A stretch of 64,000 bases of DNA from Patagioenas fasciata (Eukaryota; Chordata; Aves; Columbiformes; Columbidae): the NCBI RefSeq assembly GCF_037038585.1, contig NC_092520.1, positions 56,882,501-56,946,500 of the forward strand, in the 5' to 3' direction. The notes under the pieces were generated by a model. That model saw only the letters and a list, made by a program, of their open reading frames with translations. It made no database searches and was not told the origin of the DNA. Shown piece by piece: positions 1-11,600 of the stretch (its first letter is position 1; each line of letters opens with the position of its first letter). Position numbers and translations under genes: made by a program.

Positions 1-671
1 CCTCCACATCTGAAAAGCTGAATTTCTGCAAGAACTTTAGAACTCAAGAGCTCCACCAGGTACCTGAAGTTAACATATAAAGTCCAAGACTGTATTAAGA
101 TATCACAATTTCAGCCTTCAAATACTCAAACCTATTTTACATGTCCAAGTAAAAAAGAAGAACTGCATAGAGCAATCTGGGAGTCACTCAGATTTCATCC
201 TGTTTTCCAGTATCTCCATATTGTTAATTTTGACATAGGTGAAACAATTTTTGCTGTATTATTTAGTATATTTGAACATTTTAATCATCTGCATGTTTGA
301 TAAAGGCATTTTATTGACAGTTAGACAAAAGTAGACCAAATCTGGTACATCAGACATTCACTTAATTGCTTATTATCCTTAAGTGACAGCTTAATTTAAT
401 AAAGGGTAGAACGCATTGTTTTGTCACTGACATAATTTATCATTAACATATAATTGAACAAGACACCACACATCCCTCCAGCAGTGCTTCTGATCTGCAT
501 ACAACATCCTTTGGATAACTCACCACCACTTAAAGAAACGGCTTCCAATTATGCGTAATGTTAAAATTGCATTTAAAACTACTCTTGGCAAGATCACTGG
601 TTTAGGAGACAGACTTGTCATTGCCATAGTCTCCCCCCCCAGACATAAATGTATTTGGGTGGCCAGAGGCA

Positions 672-878
672 TCACATTAAGTCGTGTGGATAGTCTGAAG
701 TCAAAACAACATTAACAATGCACAAGATCATATTCAGCAAGGATGCTACTGTCAGGCAGAAAATAGCAAAAACTGAACCCAAATAATCAGGATATATGTT
801 ATGTGCCTTATTCCACAGTGAAAAGCTGATTGCCAAATAAGAAGTTTTCAGTTCAGCCAACCAAACTGCAAAGTAAAT
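672..878 (-). other. Candidate unassigned exon with a hydrophobic open frame
   Basis: On the minus strand a pyrimidine-rich acceptor (TTCTTTCTGTTAG) precedes base 878. From there a frame runs 68 codons to a TGA at 672-674. The frame carries one long hydrophobic stretch (about residues 35-58, rich in Ile, Leu, Val, Phe) and has no ATG near its front, so it would have to be an internal or terminal exon. A TTTATT at 310-315, read on the minus strand as AATAAA, could be a poly(A) signal. I do not recognise the protein. It lies on the DOCK9 strand inside DOCK9 intron 1, so it could be an alternative terminal exon, an old exonised repeat, or chance. Frames of this length are not rare by chance in AT-rich DNA. 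Confidence 0.2.
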
Positions 879-1896
879 CTAACAGAAAGAATACATGAGA
901 TGTCAAATGCTGACACGATAGCTTGCTTCATTCTGTGATGAAAACTAGCTTGGCTAACCACATCTGCTTAATGTTGTTTTACTACTCAGCCAAGCTATTT
1001 AGTCTGTCAGTTGGCTGAAAAATCTCTGACTTTTAGTTCCAACGAAGAGCAACCTAAAAATGTAAGACACACCATGCTATCCTACTGACATGCTGTTGTC
1101 AGTCCTCTTTCCCCAGCGTGATTCTAAGAACATTTATAAAACAGAAAAGACAAGTATGTTTTAGAAATATGATCTAATAAACCGCATTTAAATATGGCAA
1201 ATGCCTTTTTTTTAAAACTACAGCAATACATTGTTCACGGTAAAAATGGATGGAACTGTTAAACATTAGCAACAATAATAAGTTAAAGAATCTATACAAC
1301 CTCAAAGGTATTAGCAGTTCACTTTATCTGCTACTGCAAGTAATGACTGGATGATTTGCATCACTGCTCAGTACATTCTGCTGCAGAGATGTACAGTCAG
1401 AAGCAATATTTGGTTGTACATATCTGGACAGATCATCCACCAAGAACTGCTAGTTTGAATTCACTCTTCCCTACCTCCAGGTTCTACACTGCAAGCCTAG
1501 CCAATGGAAAGCAGCTTCAGTATTTTTTCAGTATTGGAAAACTTCAGTATTTGTTCATAAGCAAGTGATAACAGTAAGATCACAATAGTTACCAATGTTA
1601 AACAATGTTTTAGGCAAGACATTTCACTGACAACGCAGTTCAAAAGATCCTGACAGGGTGCTCTATCGGAGAGTTTTGAGAGGCAGCTGAGGAAAAAAAA
1701 AAGTGGGTCTTCTTCTCTTTAAAGACACACATCGGAATATAATATTCCTCAACTATTATAATACTGGAAGAAATCTTATGTCCACCAGGTCAGCCTAAGG
1801 GCGTTTTCAGATAATGAGGCCCAGAAACTTCAACAGCTAAGAAACACGACAACTTGTCAGGTTTAGAGAAGTAAATATTTTTTAAAAGTCTTCTAT

Positions 1897-1975
1897 TAAA
1901 ACAAACAAACAAAAACACACCAAAAAACCCACAAAACAAACCAAACACACAAACAAACAAAAAAAACCATACCAC
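1897..1975. repeat. CAAA-type simple repeat
   Basis: An A/C-only tract of AAAC and ACAC units, free of G and T for most of its length. It looks like a degenerate microsatellite. Confidence 0.8.
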
Positions 1976-3970
1976 CAAACACTTACACTATCCCACCTAA
2001 GCTCTTAAAAAGAAGTACAATTTCATTCCACACATCACAATGCTCAACAAAAAGAGTTGCACTACATTCAAAGGAGGAAAAAAAAGCTAAAGGTAAAAAA
2101 ACCTGCAATTCATTTAATGATTTAAACAGTGTGTGAGCAGGAACATAGGAATTCAGTGATAAAATGAACAGCATTTATGACAGTAGGACAGACGTAACAA
2201 CAAGGGCAAAACATGGCTGAAATAGGAAGGTGAACTTCAGGACAACACTGTATGGGACAGAGACGGGGATTTTGCTCCATGCACCAAGCTAACAGGAAAG
2301 GATGACAAACTTGACCTGTATATTAAGTCAGCATGAATGGTAATTCACTACTTTTGGTTTCTAACAGAGGCTTGAGCCAGCACACCACTTCACACCATCG
2401 CTTCTTTCACCTCCTTAAAATTCTACAGAATGGTGTCAAAAATGACACTATTCATAAGTGAATGAAGAAAAAAAACTTCTAAAGGGGAATGAGGTGAGGG
2501 CAGGGTTGCAGATTACTGCAAAAGAAACATTTATTTGTTTCATGGAAATACTTAAATCCCTTTCATGCTCCCACCATATGAAAAACACTCTAAAATATAT
2601 ACATCCTTCTTCCACTCTTTCCAGGAAAGACATGATCCCTGTAGAAGTGTTAAGATATATTGGATGCTCATTACATGTATATGTTATAGTGTCTTGTGAA
2701 AAGCTGTCAGTGTTCAGGTGGACCCTGAACTACGCATATGAGGTCATATATATTATATATTCCACGACCCACAGTTAAATAAAGAGTAATTTAATTTTAG
2801 AGCCATCATTTTACCAAAAAAAAAGGTATTTGCCTTTGAATTACAGCTCCAGCATTTGTTACTCTTAGAACACAAAGCTATGACAAGACACTGTTCTGAC
2901 AAGCAGTTTTTAAAAGTTAGACAAAGCCACACTCAGCATTAGCAAGAGTGAAAAACAAATGACAGATCAGCCTCCAGTACCAGGAACCCCTGCACCAAAA
3001 ACTCACTAGTTACAAAGGGTTAACTGCTTACTAAAGCATTCCCCTTGGAGATAACAAAACCACACAGAAAACAAATGCATATCACGAATAAGAGCCCCAA
3101 GAAAGCAGCTGGGAAAAACCTCACTGAGGCTGCTTAAGATGTCGTCACCTGAGTATAGCCGGGCCAAAGAAACATACTTCTCTCCCTCGGGCCAGCTGCC
3201 TCAGTTCACCACCTAACATCTTCACACAACTTCACCTTCAACAGTTTAAATTAAATATATGCGTCCAATTGTGAACTGGCAAGAACGGCAGCAACGTGCT
3301 AGCACAGCGCAGACAGTAGGGACAAACAGCAACATATTAAAACATTCCCGCTGCACTTGCCAGCACTCATCTTCCCTTCTGTGCGATACACACAACAACA
3401 AACATGTTTTAGCTGTAACGCGTACAAGATGAAAAGCCGCTGTCGCACCATTATTTACACACACACGCGAAAGCACTTCAGCCAAACAGGGCCAAGCGCC
3501 CGCTGCACCCACTCCACAGGTGGCGGAGAAAGGAGCCCTCAGGCCCCCCGGCCCGGACCGAGCCAGGTTCCAGCGAGGCGGGGGCCGCGGCTTCCCGCAG
3601 GGCTCCGCTCGCCCCGGCTGTCCCACAACTTGGCGGCGGGGCGGGCGGGAGCGCCCAGCCGTGCCCGCCGGGCGCCGCATCCCCATGGCGCCCTCCGCAC
3701 CGCTGCCGCTGGGAGCGTCCCCGCCCCGCCTGCGGCCGCATCCGCACCTCACCCCGCCCGCGGCAGCCGCCGGGGGAGGCCAAGAGCCGCAAGCCCGGCA
3801 CGGGGCCGCGCCGACATTCCCCCCCCGACATCCCGGGAGGGATCAAAGGGCCCGTCTCCTCCTCCCGGGACACCGCTCGCTGCCCTCCCCGCAGCCCCGA
3901 GAGGCCGCAGCGTAGACTCCCCCCGCCCGAAGCCTCGCCCGGGCCCCTGACCGGCCACCCCCGCGCTCAC

Positions 3971-4084
3971 CAGGAAGACGGAGCCGCGCACCACCTCGGA
4001 GACGCTCTGCCGCAGCTCCGCCGCTGTGCCGGGTTTGCTCAGCGCCCGCGTGAACTTCCGAGTCTCCGGGGCCACCAGTGCCAT
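3971..4084 (-). CDS. DOCK9: DOCK9 (zizimin-1), coding exon 1, partial gene
   Basis: DOCK9 is a DOCK-D family guanine nucleotide exchange factor that activates CDC42 at the plasma membrane. The full protein is about 2,000 residues, with an N-terminal DUF3398 region, a PH domain and C-terminal DHR1/DHR2 domains; only the first 38 residues are in this window. The exon encodes [18 protein letters not shown], then [19 protein letters not shown], which matches the conserved start of DOCK9 ([21 protein letters not shown]). The related DOCK11 start is similar, so the UBAC2/GPR18 neighbourhood decides the paralogue. The ATG at 4084 is in strong Kozak context (GCAGCCATGG), and the frame is open further upstream, so the start rests on context and homology. 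The exon is 114 bases, ends in phase 0 and is followed by a consensus donor (CTG|GTGAGC). The residues before ETRKF differ from the human leader as I remember it. Confidence 0.88.
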
Positions 4085-4327
4085 GGCTGCCTCCGTGCTC
4101 CTCCGGCCCGGGCCGCCCGCTGCCCTCACGGCCCGGCCGCCGGGCGGCCCCTCACGCTGTGCTGGGGGCGGGGAGGGCGGGGAGGACGGGGGGCGGCCGT
4201 GGGGAGGCGGGCAGGACGGGCGCCCCGCAGGCGGGTGCCGCAGCCGGCGCCGCTCCGGGCAGGTGGCCCCTCCCCCGCGGAGCCTCCAAACACAGCCGCG
4301 CGGAGCGGGGCGCCGCCGCGGGGGCCG

Positions 4328-4466
4328 ATTGGCGCGGCCGCCAGTGAGGCAAAGGGGCGGGGCCGCGCGCGCGGCACGCCGAGGCCCCGCCCCCACCTGT
4401 TCCCGCGGCGCCTTTCTGATTGGGCTCCCAGTTACCTGCCCGGCTGCGCCTCCAAACCCTCATTGG
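4328..4466 (-). promoter_or_regulatory. DOCK9: CCAAT-box cluster and GC boxes upstream of DOCK9
   Basis: ATTGG occurs at 4328-4332, 4419-4423 and 4462-4466, giving three CCAAT boxes in DOCK9 orientation within 140 bases. GC boxes lie between them (GGGGCGGGG at 4354-4362, a C-rich one at 4385-4394). This is a typical NF-Y/Sp1 arrangement about 250-380 bases upstream of the start codon. Binding is inferred from motif matches only. Confidence 0.6.
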
Positions 4467-4512
4467 CTTAGCGCGGAGCCGAGGCCAAGGTGAGGGGTGG
4501 GGCTGGCTGGAG

Positions 4513-4527
4513 CCGGAAGTTCCCGCC
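4513..4527 (+). promoter_or_regulatory. Overlapping ETS-like and E2F-like sites
   Basis: CCGGAAGT (4513-4520) is a strong ETS/GABP-type motif, overlapping by one base TTCCCGCC (4520-4527), an E2F-like motif. Both motifs are common near CpG-island transcription starts. The orientation would also suit transcription rightward, away from DOCK9. Confidence 0.45.
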
Positions 4528-4929
4528 TTTGCCAGGCAGGCACCGCCCTCGGCGGGGCGGTATGTGGTGAGCGGCGGCGGCGGCAGCGCCTCAGTCGCGG
4601 CGGCAGCGGGCCCTGGGGTGGGGGACGGCAGGCGGTGCTTTTCTTGGGTCCCCTGGGGCGTGGCGGTGAGCGCGGCTCTGTTCGGCCCCCAGTAACGGAG
4701 TCAGCGACAAAGCGCGGCTGGAGCACCGGGTGTAGCAGCCGCCGCCGCCTCCCGAGGGCTGGGGACAAACCGGCGCAAGCGGCGCGGCTGGGCGCTGCAG
4801 TGCGGGGCGGCGGGGCCCTCCCTTCCCGGCTGTGCACCGGAGGCGTCTGCCCGTGTTTGTACCTGTGTATAGGCACACGTACGTGCGTGGGTCTGTGTAA
4901 CCCCGAGATGTAATGTTTATAAATATGTA

Positions 4930-5235
4930 AAGGGTGAGTGTCACGAGGATGGTGTCACTCTTCTCGGTGACAACCAATGATAAGACAAGGGGCAATGGGT
5001 GCAAACTGGAACACAGGAGGTTCCGCTTAAATTTGAGAAGAAACCTCTTCTCAGTGAGGGTGGCAGACACTGGAACAAGCTGCCCAGGGGTGTTGTGGAG
5101 TCTCCTCCTCTGGAGACATTCAAAACCTGCCTGGACACCTTCCTGTGTAACCTCATCTAGGTGCTCCTGCTCCAGCAGGGGGATTGGACTGGATGATCTT
5201 TTGAGGTCCCTTCCAGTCCCTAGCATTCTGTGAAG
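4930..5235 (+). mobile_element. CR1 LINE, 3' fragment
   Basis: A 5'-truncated copy of the CR1 3' region. The diagnostic end motif GGACTGGATGATC is followed by AGGTCCCTTCC and a final CATTCTGTGA. It begins at the edge of the DOCK9 CpG island, about 850 bases upstream of the DOCK9 start codon. The remnant of CR1 ORF2 carboxyl-terminal coding sequence is not fully open. Confidence 0.92.
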
Positions 5236-5574
5236 TGGGTGCTGTAGCTGTGATGGTCACAGTTCCGAACAGGCATGTTTCCTCTCAGTAGCGCTGCTCA
5301 TGATATCGGTCCATCCTAAAGGAGTGTCGTTTTTGAGGCTTTTCCCTTTGTACAGTTTCCTTCTCGTGAATAGTTTATATTTGTAGGTAGAGCTATGTGC
5401 CTGTGCTCAGCTGCCATAAAAGTTACCACAAATTCCTTCTGAGAGCCTGGTTAGTAGCACCCTTAAACTCAGAGAAGTAGGTAGGTATTAGGCATCTCAT
5501 AACTACCTATAAATGCCTGGAGCATTTTAGACCATTAGGGCTTACACACTGTTATCTTTTTAGGCATCTTTTTC
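5236..5574. other. Short unannotated spacer between two CR1 copies
   Basis: About 340 bases between oppositely oriented CR1 fragments. I see no gene or motif here. Confidence 0.6.
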
Positions 5575-5695
5575 ACAGAATCACAGAATGTTAGGGATTA
5601 GAAGGGACCTCGAAAGATCATCTAGTCCAATATCCCCACCAGAGCAGGAACACCTAGATGAGGTTACACAGGAAGGCGTCCAGGCAGGTTTTTAA
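5575..5695 (-). mobile_element. CR1 LINE, short 3' fragment
   Basis: A minus-strand CR1 end: TCACAGAATCACAGAATG, then AGAAGGGACCTCGAAAGATC and the ATCTAGTCCAA motif. About 120 bases. Its wording matches the 4930-5235 copy, so the two appear to belong to the same subfamily in inverted orientation, about 340 bases apart. Confidence 0.9.
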
Positions 5696-8600
5696 TCAAC
5701 TAAAACCACTTTTCTGCACTGAACTGGATACAGCTTACCACTGATGGAGAGAGCGACTCAGTGCAATGAACAAGGTGGGGAAAGAAATGTGTTATAAAGT
5801 GGTTATATCTGAGGCTATGTACTCAAGAAATGCCTGCCAGAGAAAGGGCCTGCTTTTTTGGAGGCTTCACAAATACATCTGTAACTAGCAAGATTCCGCA
5901 TAATTGGTGCAATGCTTTCAGAAAGATAGAGGATAAAATGTCCAAGTACACAAGTCTGTACTTTACACTGAGAGAGCTTTTATTGGTGAAGGATCTTTCT
6001 GCAGATACTATGCTTTGCAGACCAGTATCTAAGGCTCGGTTGTTCAAATCTGTGACCTATGTATTTTCAGTAGGATCTCTGTCACAGCGTGTGTTAATGA
6101 TGTTACTTTAGATCTTTAGGAAGGACAGAATGTGCAGAGGTGGAGACTTGTCAGGCTTGTTAAAGTTACCTAGAGTTCCTGATTTCAAAAGTCGAAGGCA
6201 TGGTGTGTTCATGAACCAATGCTTAGGCTGATAAATCAGGAAATTGGATACTGGTGAGACAGCTTATCTGAGTACAGAATGAGATGAGCAGCTATGTAAA
6301 CATTCAGCTAGAATAACTAGAATGGATATCTTAGGATTATCTCTTTTTTTATCTCAATTTGTAGTGTATGTCTAGATTTCAAACCTCTGTAAGTAAACAT
6401 GCCCTAGATTTTGTATAAATAATAGATGACCATTTTCTAAAATAAAATCGTATTCTATTTTCAAAGCACTCAGGTGCTTTGAATTCTGACAATTCTGACA
6501 GAAGAATTATGACTAATCTACTGAATTTATGATTGCTTAAATGTAAAAAAGCATAATTTAACTACATTTGCTAGATATAAATATTTGTCAGATATATTTT
6601 GCTGCTTTGCTGGAAAAGGGACAGTGTTTCAAGCCTGAAGAAGACTCAGAATGATACTTGTATGTGCAGAGATACATAGGAAAAATACATCAAATAGGTA
6701 AATGGTAGTTTGTTCAGGACATCTTCGCAGGATACCTAAAAGATTACATTACCACAATCATCAAAGTTTCTTTTCAGCGGAACGTACTCAGTTAAAGAAA
6801 ATGAAAGCAACAATTAAAATATGTATAAAATGAAAGGAGAAATATGGAAGCTGATAAGCAGAAATTATAAGTTAGCACTTGTGAAACAATGAGAATGAAT
6901 AATAGTAACTAAATATATGAATGAAGTCTTGGCTGGTTGCCTAAAGGACAAGGAGGATACATTTTTTTTAAATGTCAGGATCAAGAAAGAAAAAGTCTTG
7001 ACAATGGCCTGGTTTCCCTGCTACTTTGAAATATTACAATTTTCAGTTACAATGGTTATGTACAAAAGCATTTATTTAATAGAAAAACAGGTAATGCAGT
7101 AATATTTTATACCTATAATTGCAAATTTTGTTTAGCCTTTATCTAGAAAGGATACTAAATATCAAATGGTAAAAGTAAAAACATTTAAACTTTCAGGACC
7201 AACTAAGTCATGTCCCAGAATTTTACAGAAATCTGAATCATTCCTGGTGATAACCACCCTGTCTGCGTTCCTTTCAGAAATAAAAGATAGAAACTGATTG
7301 GGTGCCCATTAGAAATGTCAAGAAAAAGGATATTAGAGCTAAACCAACATGGCAAAATCATGGAAGTCAAACGTAAGAATCACATGCAGGAATTAAAGAA
7401 TTATTGAGTTTCTAATATCAGCAGGATTTGCTGGAATTTAGGCTCATTGTTTAATGGGATTAGTATTTCACCTGGCAAACATAACTCTGTAATTTTGAGC
7501 TTCTGTGAAGACATGCCATACTCTATTTAATGCCCATATTCTATTAAAAAATATTTTTACACCAAACTTGCAACATACATTTATCTGAACAAAAAGAAAA
7601 CATAGCAAATCTGCAAAGTAGCTGTATCTTGAAAATCATCATTAAATGGAGATGTGTTTAGCAATGTGCAACAAGCATTTGATTTTATTACATTCCTATT
7701 CATAATCTTCATTAACTTCTGTAAAGAAAACCTAAGATAATCACTAATAACATAGCTGCAGCTGTAAATATTTATAGGGAGATGTTACTTCTAAAGCAGA
7801 GCCTGATTTTCCTGGGAGGAGGGGTGGAGTGGGACTTACTGAACTGTTTATTTTATTACAGATGAGTGGAAGGCATTGAAGTATAAAGAATATTTTAAAG
7901 TCAAATTATAAAGGTGTTATGGTGTGGTTATGAACAATTTAAAAAAGATTAATGCTTACAGTGCAAATCTTGGGTGTAGAAGCAGATGAATATTAAGCAG
8001 TAGTAATTATGTTGTTATACATGGCATTAATCAAATTATTACTGGAATTGTGGTGTAATTGACAAACTGGAAAAGCCAGGAGAATCTGCCTTGCAATGAG
8101 AGACTGAAGAAGCATCTGTTTAGTTTATATAAAAGCTTGATCATAATGTACTAGGATTTGCAAGTGAAGAAAATTTCAAATGTTAAAAGGCTCTTTAATC
8201 TGTCAGGTAAGATGATAATGGCAAGTAGTAACTGGCAGCTGAAATTAGGCCAATTTAGAATAAGCACAAGGTCCTTTTCTTTTAGCCACAAGAGGAGTTG
8301 TTTGGTATAATATCCTGAAGCACTGACTAAACGCTACCTTCCAAATGCTAAATTAAGATTCAATATATTTTCTAAATCCTGGGCTCTAAGTCATCCCTCG
8401 AATTACAGACTCAAAGCAAAGTTCATGGTATAAGATGTTTTGGCTTATACTGGTATGGAGGTCAAGCTAGATAGTCAGCATAACCTTTCTGGTCGGCAAA
8501 TCCGTTCAGTTAGGAAAAGAAAACAAGGATGAGCTAATCGCCATCAAATCATAACAAATGATGTGGTTGGAATAAGTGCTAAAAGAATAGAGGAAGCAAG

Positions 8601-11600
8601 GAAATACTCACTAACAATTAGATATGCAGACAGTCTGGAGGTTTTGTAGATAATAAACAACTTAGAACTGAATCTTACAGTCCAAGGAAGATGTGCCCTA
8701 AAAGGCAGAAGCATAAAAAGCTACATTTTGATGGTGTTTCGTCAGTATTCTAATTTAAAACAAGCTGCTAGTTCTGTGTACTCGTGAAAAATCAAAGTAT
8801 AACAGTACCACTGGTGGATGGCCTTCGCAGCATTTTCGAACATGCTAACCCATTCAGTGATGTGCTGGAGTAGGTTCATTTGAGCTCCTCTTTAAGATTC
8901 TCCCGATGCCTGAAAGGAATAATGGAGTGGTTTTTCTGCATCTGGCTGAGACTGACTTTTTCCCAGATACAGCTAATCTGTCCTTCCAAATATTATGCAG
9001 GCAGTGCACACAGATATTTCTGAATAGCAGCTTTTAGTTCTTTTCCTTTTTTCCCCCAGTCCAATATAACTGCATGCCAAATTTTATATACAGAAATGTA
9101 CAAACATTTAGAAATTACTTCATTTATGCAACACTGATATCCCCCATGAAACTCAATGTGTACATTGTTAAGATAATGTCATTTTTTATCAGATGATGTA
9201 TTTTATTCATCTTGAATTTGAATCTCTGAAACCAACTATTTAGCGTCAGGTAGAGGAAATGTGTTTTTCCACTAAGCAGGTATGCCATAAACTACTTTGA
9301 TGATGATATTAGTAAAAAAGAACACATACTTATATGTGTGTGTCTGTTGCTCAAAATGCAAAAATATGCAGGATAGATTCTGTTTTATTCCTTACCTCTA
9401 AATCTTGATACATCATGTGTTGAAGGGCAGGAAGATTCAGTGAAAGTTTCTCAGTAACTTCCAGCTTGTTACTGTTCATAAAACTACATGTGTAACCTGC
9501 TTCCCAGAATGATGTAATTGATTTCAATGTAACTCTGGGTTTTAGGCTTAATTGTTGTAACCCCCACCAACAGAAACTGGAGGAAGGACCAAGTAAATGC
9601 TTTGTGATCTTTCCACCCATTCAGGTGCAATTCTAAAAGCTCATTTTTCCAGTTATATTTCTCATGCTCAGCGGAAGTATTGCAGGATTAATATAGGCAA
9701 CTACATCTTTTTCTGCATTGATACGCTCCATAAATATAGCTTCTTTTTTCTTCATTGGTGTTACCTCTCATGCCCTGGCTAAGCCCCAACTAGGGTGACT
9801 GTAGTTCTATGTAAATAAATTCCTATGTGAGTTCACGAGGATACAGGATAATTCAGTTCCTGCCTTTTCCACTGACTCGTAATACAATTATGACACTTCT
9901 TTCAGTTTATCAGTCAATCAGTTTAATTCAGGCTTCAGGGATAATATTCCTTCTTCAGTGTTAGTCGTTAAGAACTTACTCATGAATATTAGTAAAAACT
10001 TTTGGGGAGTCACTCATTTAATGTGAGCAGAATTGCACATAATTGTACTCAATGGAGTACAAAAAATGGGCTATTTTTAACCTAAAAGGAAATTGATGCA
10101 GAACTTCTGAGTAGCTACTCTGGATGTGTTTTAGATTATTTAGGTTTGCCTGAACTTGGTTTAGATAGTTTCTGTTAAACTGAGGTAATGAAGGCTCCAT
10201 TTAACAAAAGTAACAATGTATGCATAAGGGTTTGTACCAACTAACTCAGATTTTAAAATTAGAGTTTAACTCCTACACTTCTAAATGTTTATTTACTTTC
10301 ACAGCTTTCATTGAACTGCTGTCTAGGGTTGCTACGCACTTTAAAGAGAGGCCTCATGTCATGTTATGACCACCAGCAGCAGCATACCATGGACACATCT
10401 TTCTTTTATTATCAGCATAAGGGTTGTTGTAGCCTTTAGAAGAGGATTTTTCTGCTCAGTACTGATGGAGATTTCCAGTTAAGCCAGACCATATGCTGGT
10501 TCCCGGATTTCTTATCTGTAATCAGTCTTTCTTGATGTTGTCAAAGATGTTTCCATTAAAACCGCGGAGTTATTCTGGTACTTCAGTTCTTCAGTGTCAA
10601 GGTACAATATTGATTATTATGAGACTACATCCTGTATTACACAAACCAGTAATATATTTCTTGCAGTGTTAATGTTTGTGACTCCCCATCCACTTTAAGA
10701 GCAGCATGGAGAAGACGGCTAATCGCCTTCTAACACATAAAAGTCCTGACAAGGTCTCCTGCAGACAGTATAATTCAGAGAAGCCTTTATGACTACAAAT
10801 CCTCCATTATTGACTTGCCTGCTCATTCCCTTAATTTGGCATAGCTCACATTTTTTTTCATTCTGAGTAGGTAACTTCTCCATATACAAAGAATTTAGCT
10901 AAGTGTTCCTTGTTCTGGGGTCAGTTTAGATACAGTTCCAAGACACAGGCAGGGAAAGAAGTAGTAGGATGTGAGCCGTATTCAGCAAAGCAATCAAGAG
11001 GGGATTGTTTACACTGCATGTGAGTCCTAAAGCTCATAGTTTTTATCTCCATGGCAGAGGAACTGATGCAGCAGAGATCTTTGCTGGCACCAGGGAACAG
11101 TTTTCACCATATGCTGTTCACAAGAAAAGGAAAACAATTTCTTTTTATTATTATTATTTATTTGGTATAATGCATGCTTGTCCAGTGTCTGTTACTGTAG
11201 TGTTTTTAAGAGCTTGTTTCTCCAGTATAGAGATATACTCCAAAATACTAGACTTCGGTTCCTATGCTTTCTTCTTCTGGTTGTCATTTATAATAATCAT
11301 AGCAGTTATCCTGTCACAAATAAATGTCATATACGGTTTAAAAATAAAATCATTTATACAGTATTTTATTGTCTAGATATGTATATTTTTATACAATATA
11401 CAACTAGTAGAAATAACTGCATAATTGCTAATTTCTACTGGCTAAAGGCTTGGCAGATTTTGAAACTACTTGCTATTCTGTGGTTGACTTACTCAAAGTA
11501 AATCAGTGGAAGCAGTGTTTAAACTTTTTAAAGCTATTTTTCAATAGCTGCAGGGCAATCTTAAAAGGAAACAAAAATCCCAAGCAAAGCCAAAGAAGAA

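Larger units (their letters stand above)
1..3970 (-). other. DOCK9: DOCK9 intron 1 (5' part, continues beyond the window)
   Basis: This is the sequence downstream, on the minus strand, of the GTGAGC splice donor that closes DOCK9 coding exon 1. The GC-rich part (about 3490-3970) belongs to the CpG island; the rest is AT-rich. It contains an A/C-rich CAAA-type simple repeat (about 1897-1975). I recognise no DOCK9 exon here. A 68-codon hydrophobic reading frame behind a splice acceptor at 672-878 is listed separately. Confidence 0.75.
3490..4870. promoter_or_regulatory. DOCK9: CpG island covering the DOCK9 promoter and exon 1
   Basis: About 1.4 kb of very GC- and CpG-rich DNA stands out sharply from AT-rich flanks. 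It contains the DOCK9 first coding exon at 3971-4084, and its upstream half (4090-4700) has clustered GC boxes, CCAAT boxes and an ETS-like site but no TATA box. This is the usual form of a broadly active vertebrate promoter. Many frames are open here only because stop codons are scarce in GC-rich DNA. Confidence 0.9.

Noticed and set aside
3478..4876. Many overlapping long open frames on both strands of the DOCK9 CpG island
   Set aside because: They are Pro/Arg/Gly/Ala-rich and overlap in several frames, the expected effect of few stop codons in GC-rich DNA. Only the DOCK9 exon (3971-4084) matches a known protein.
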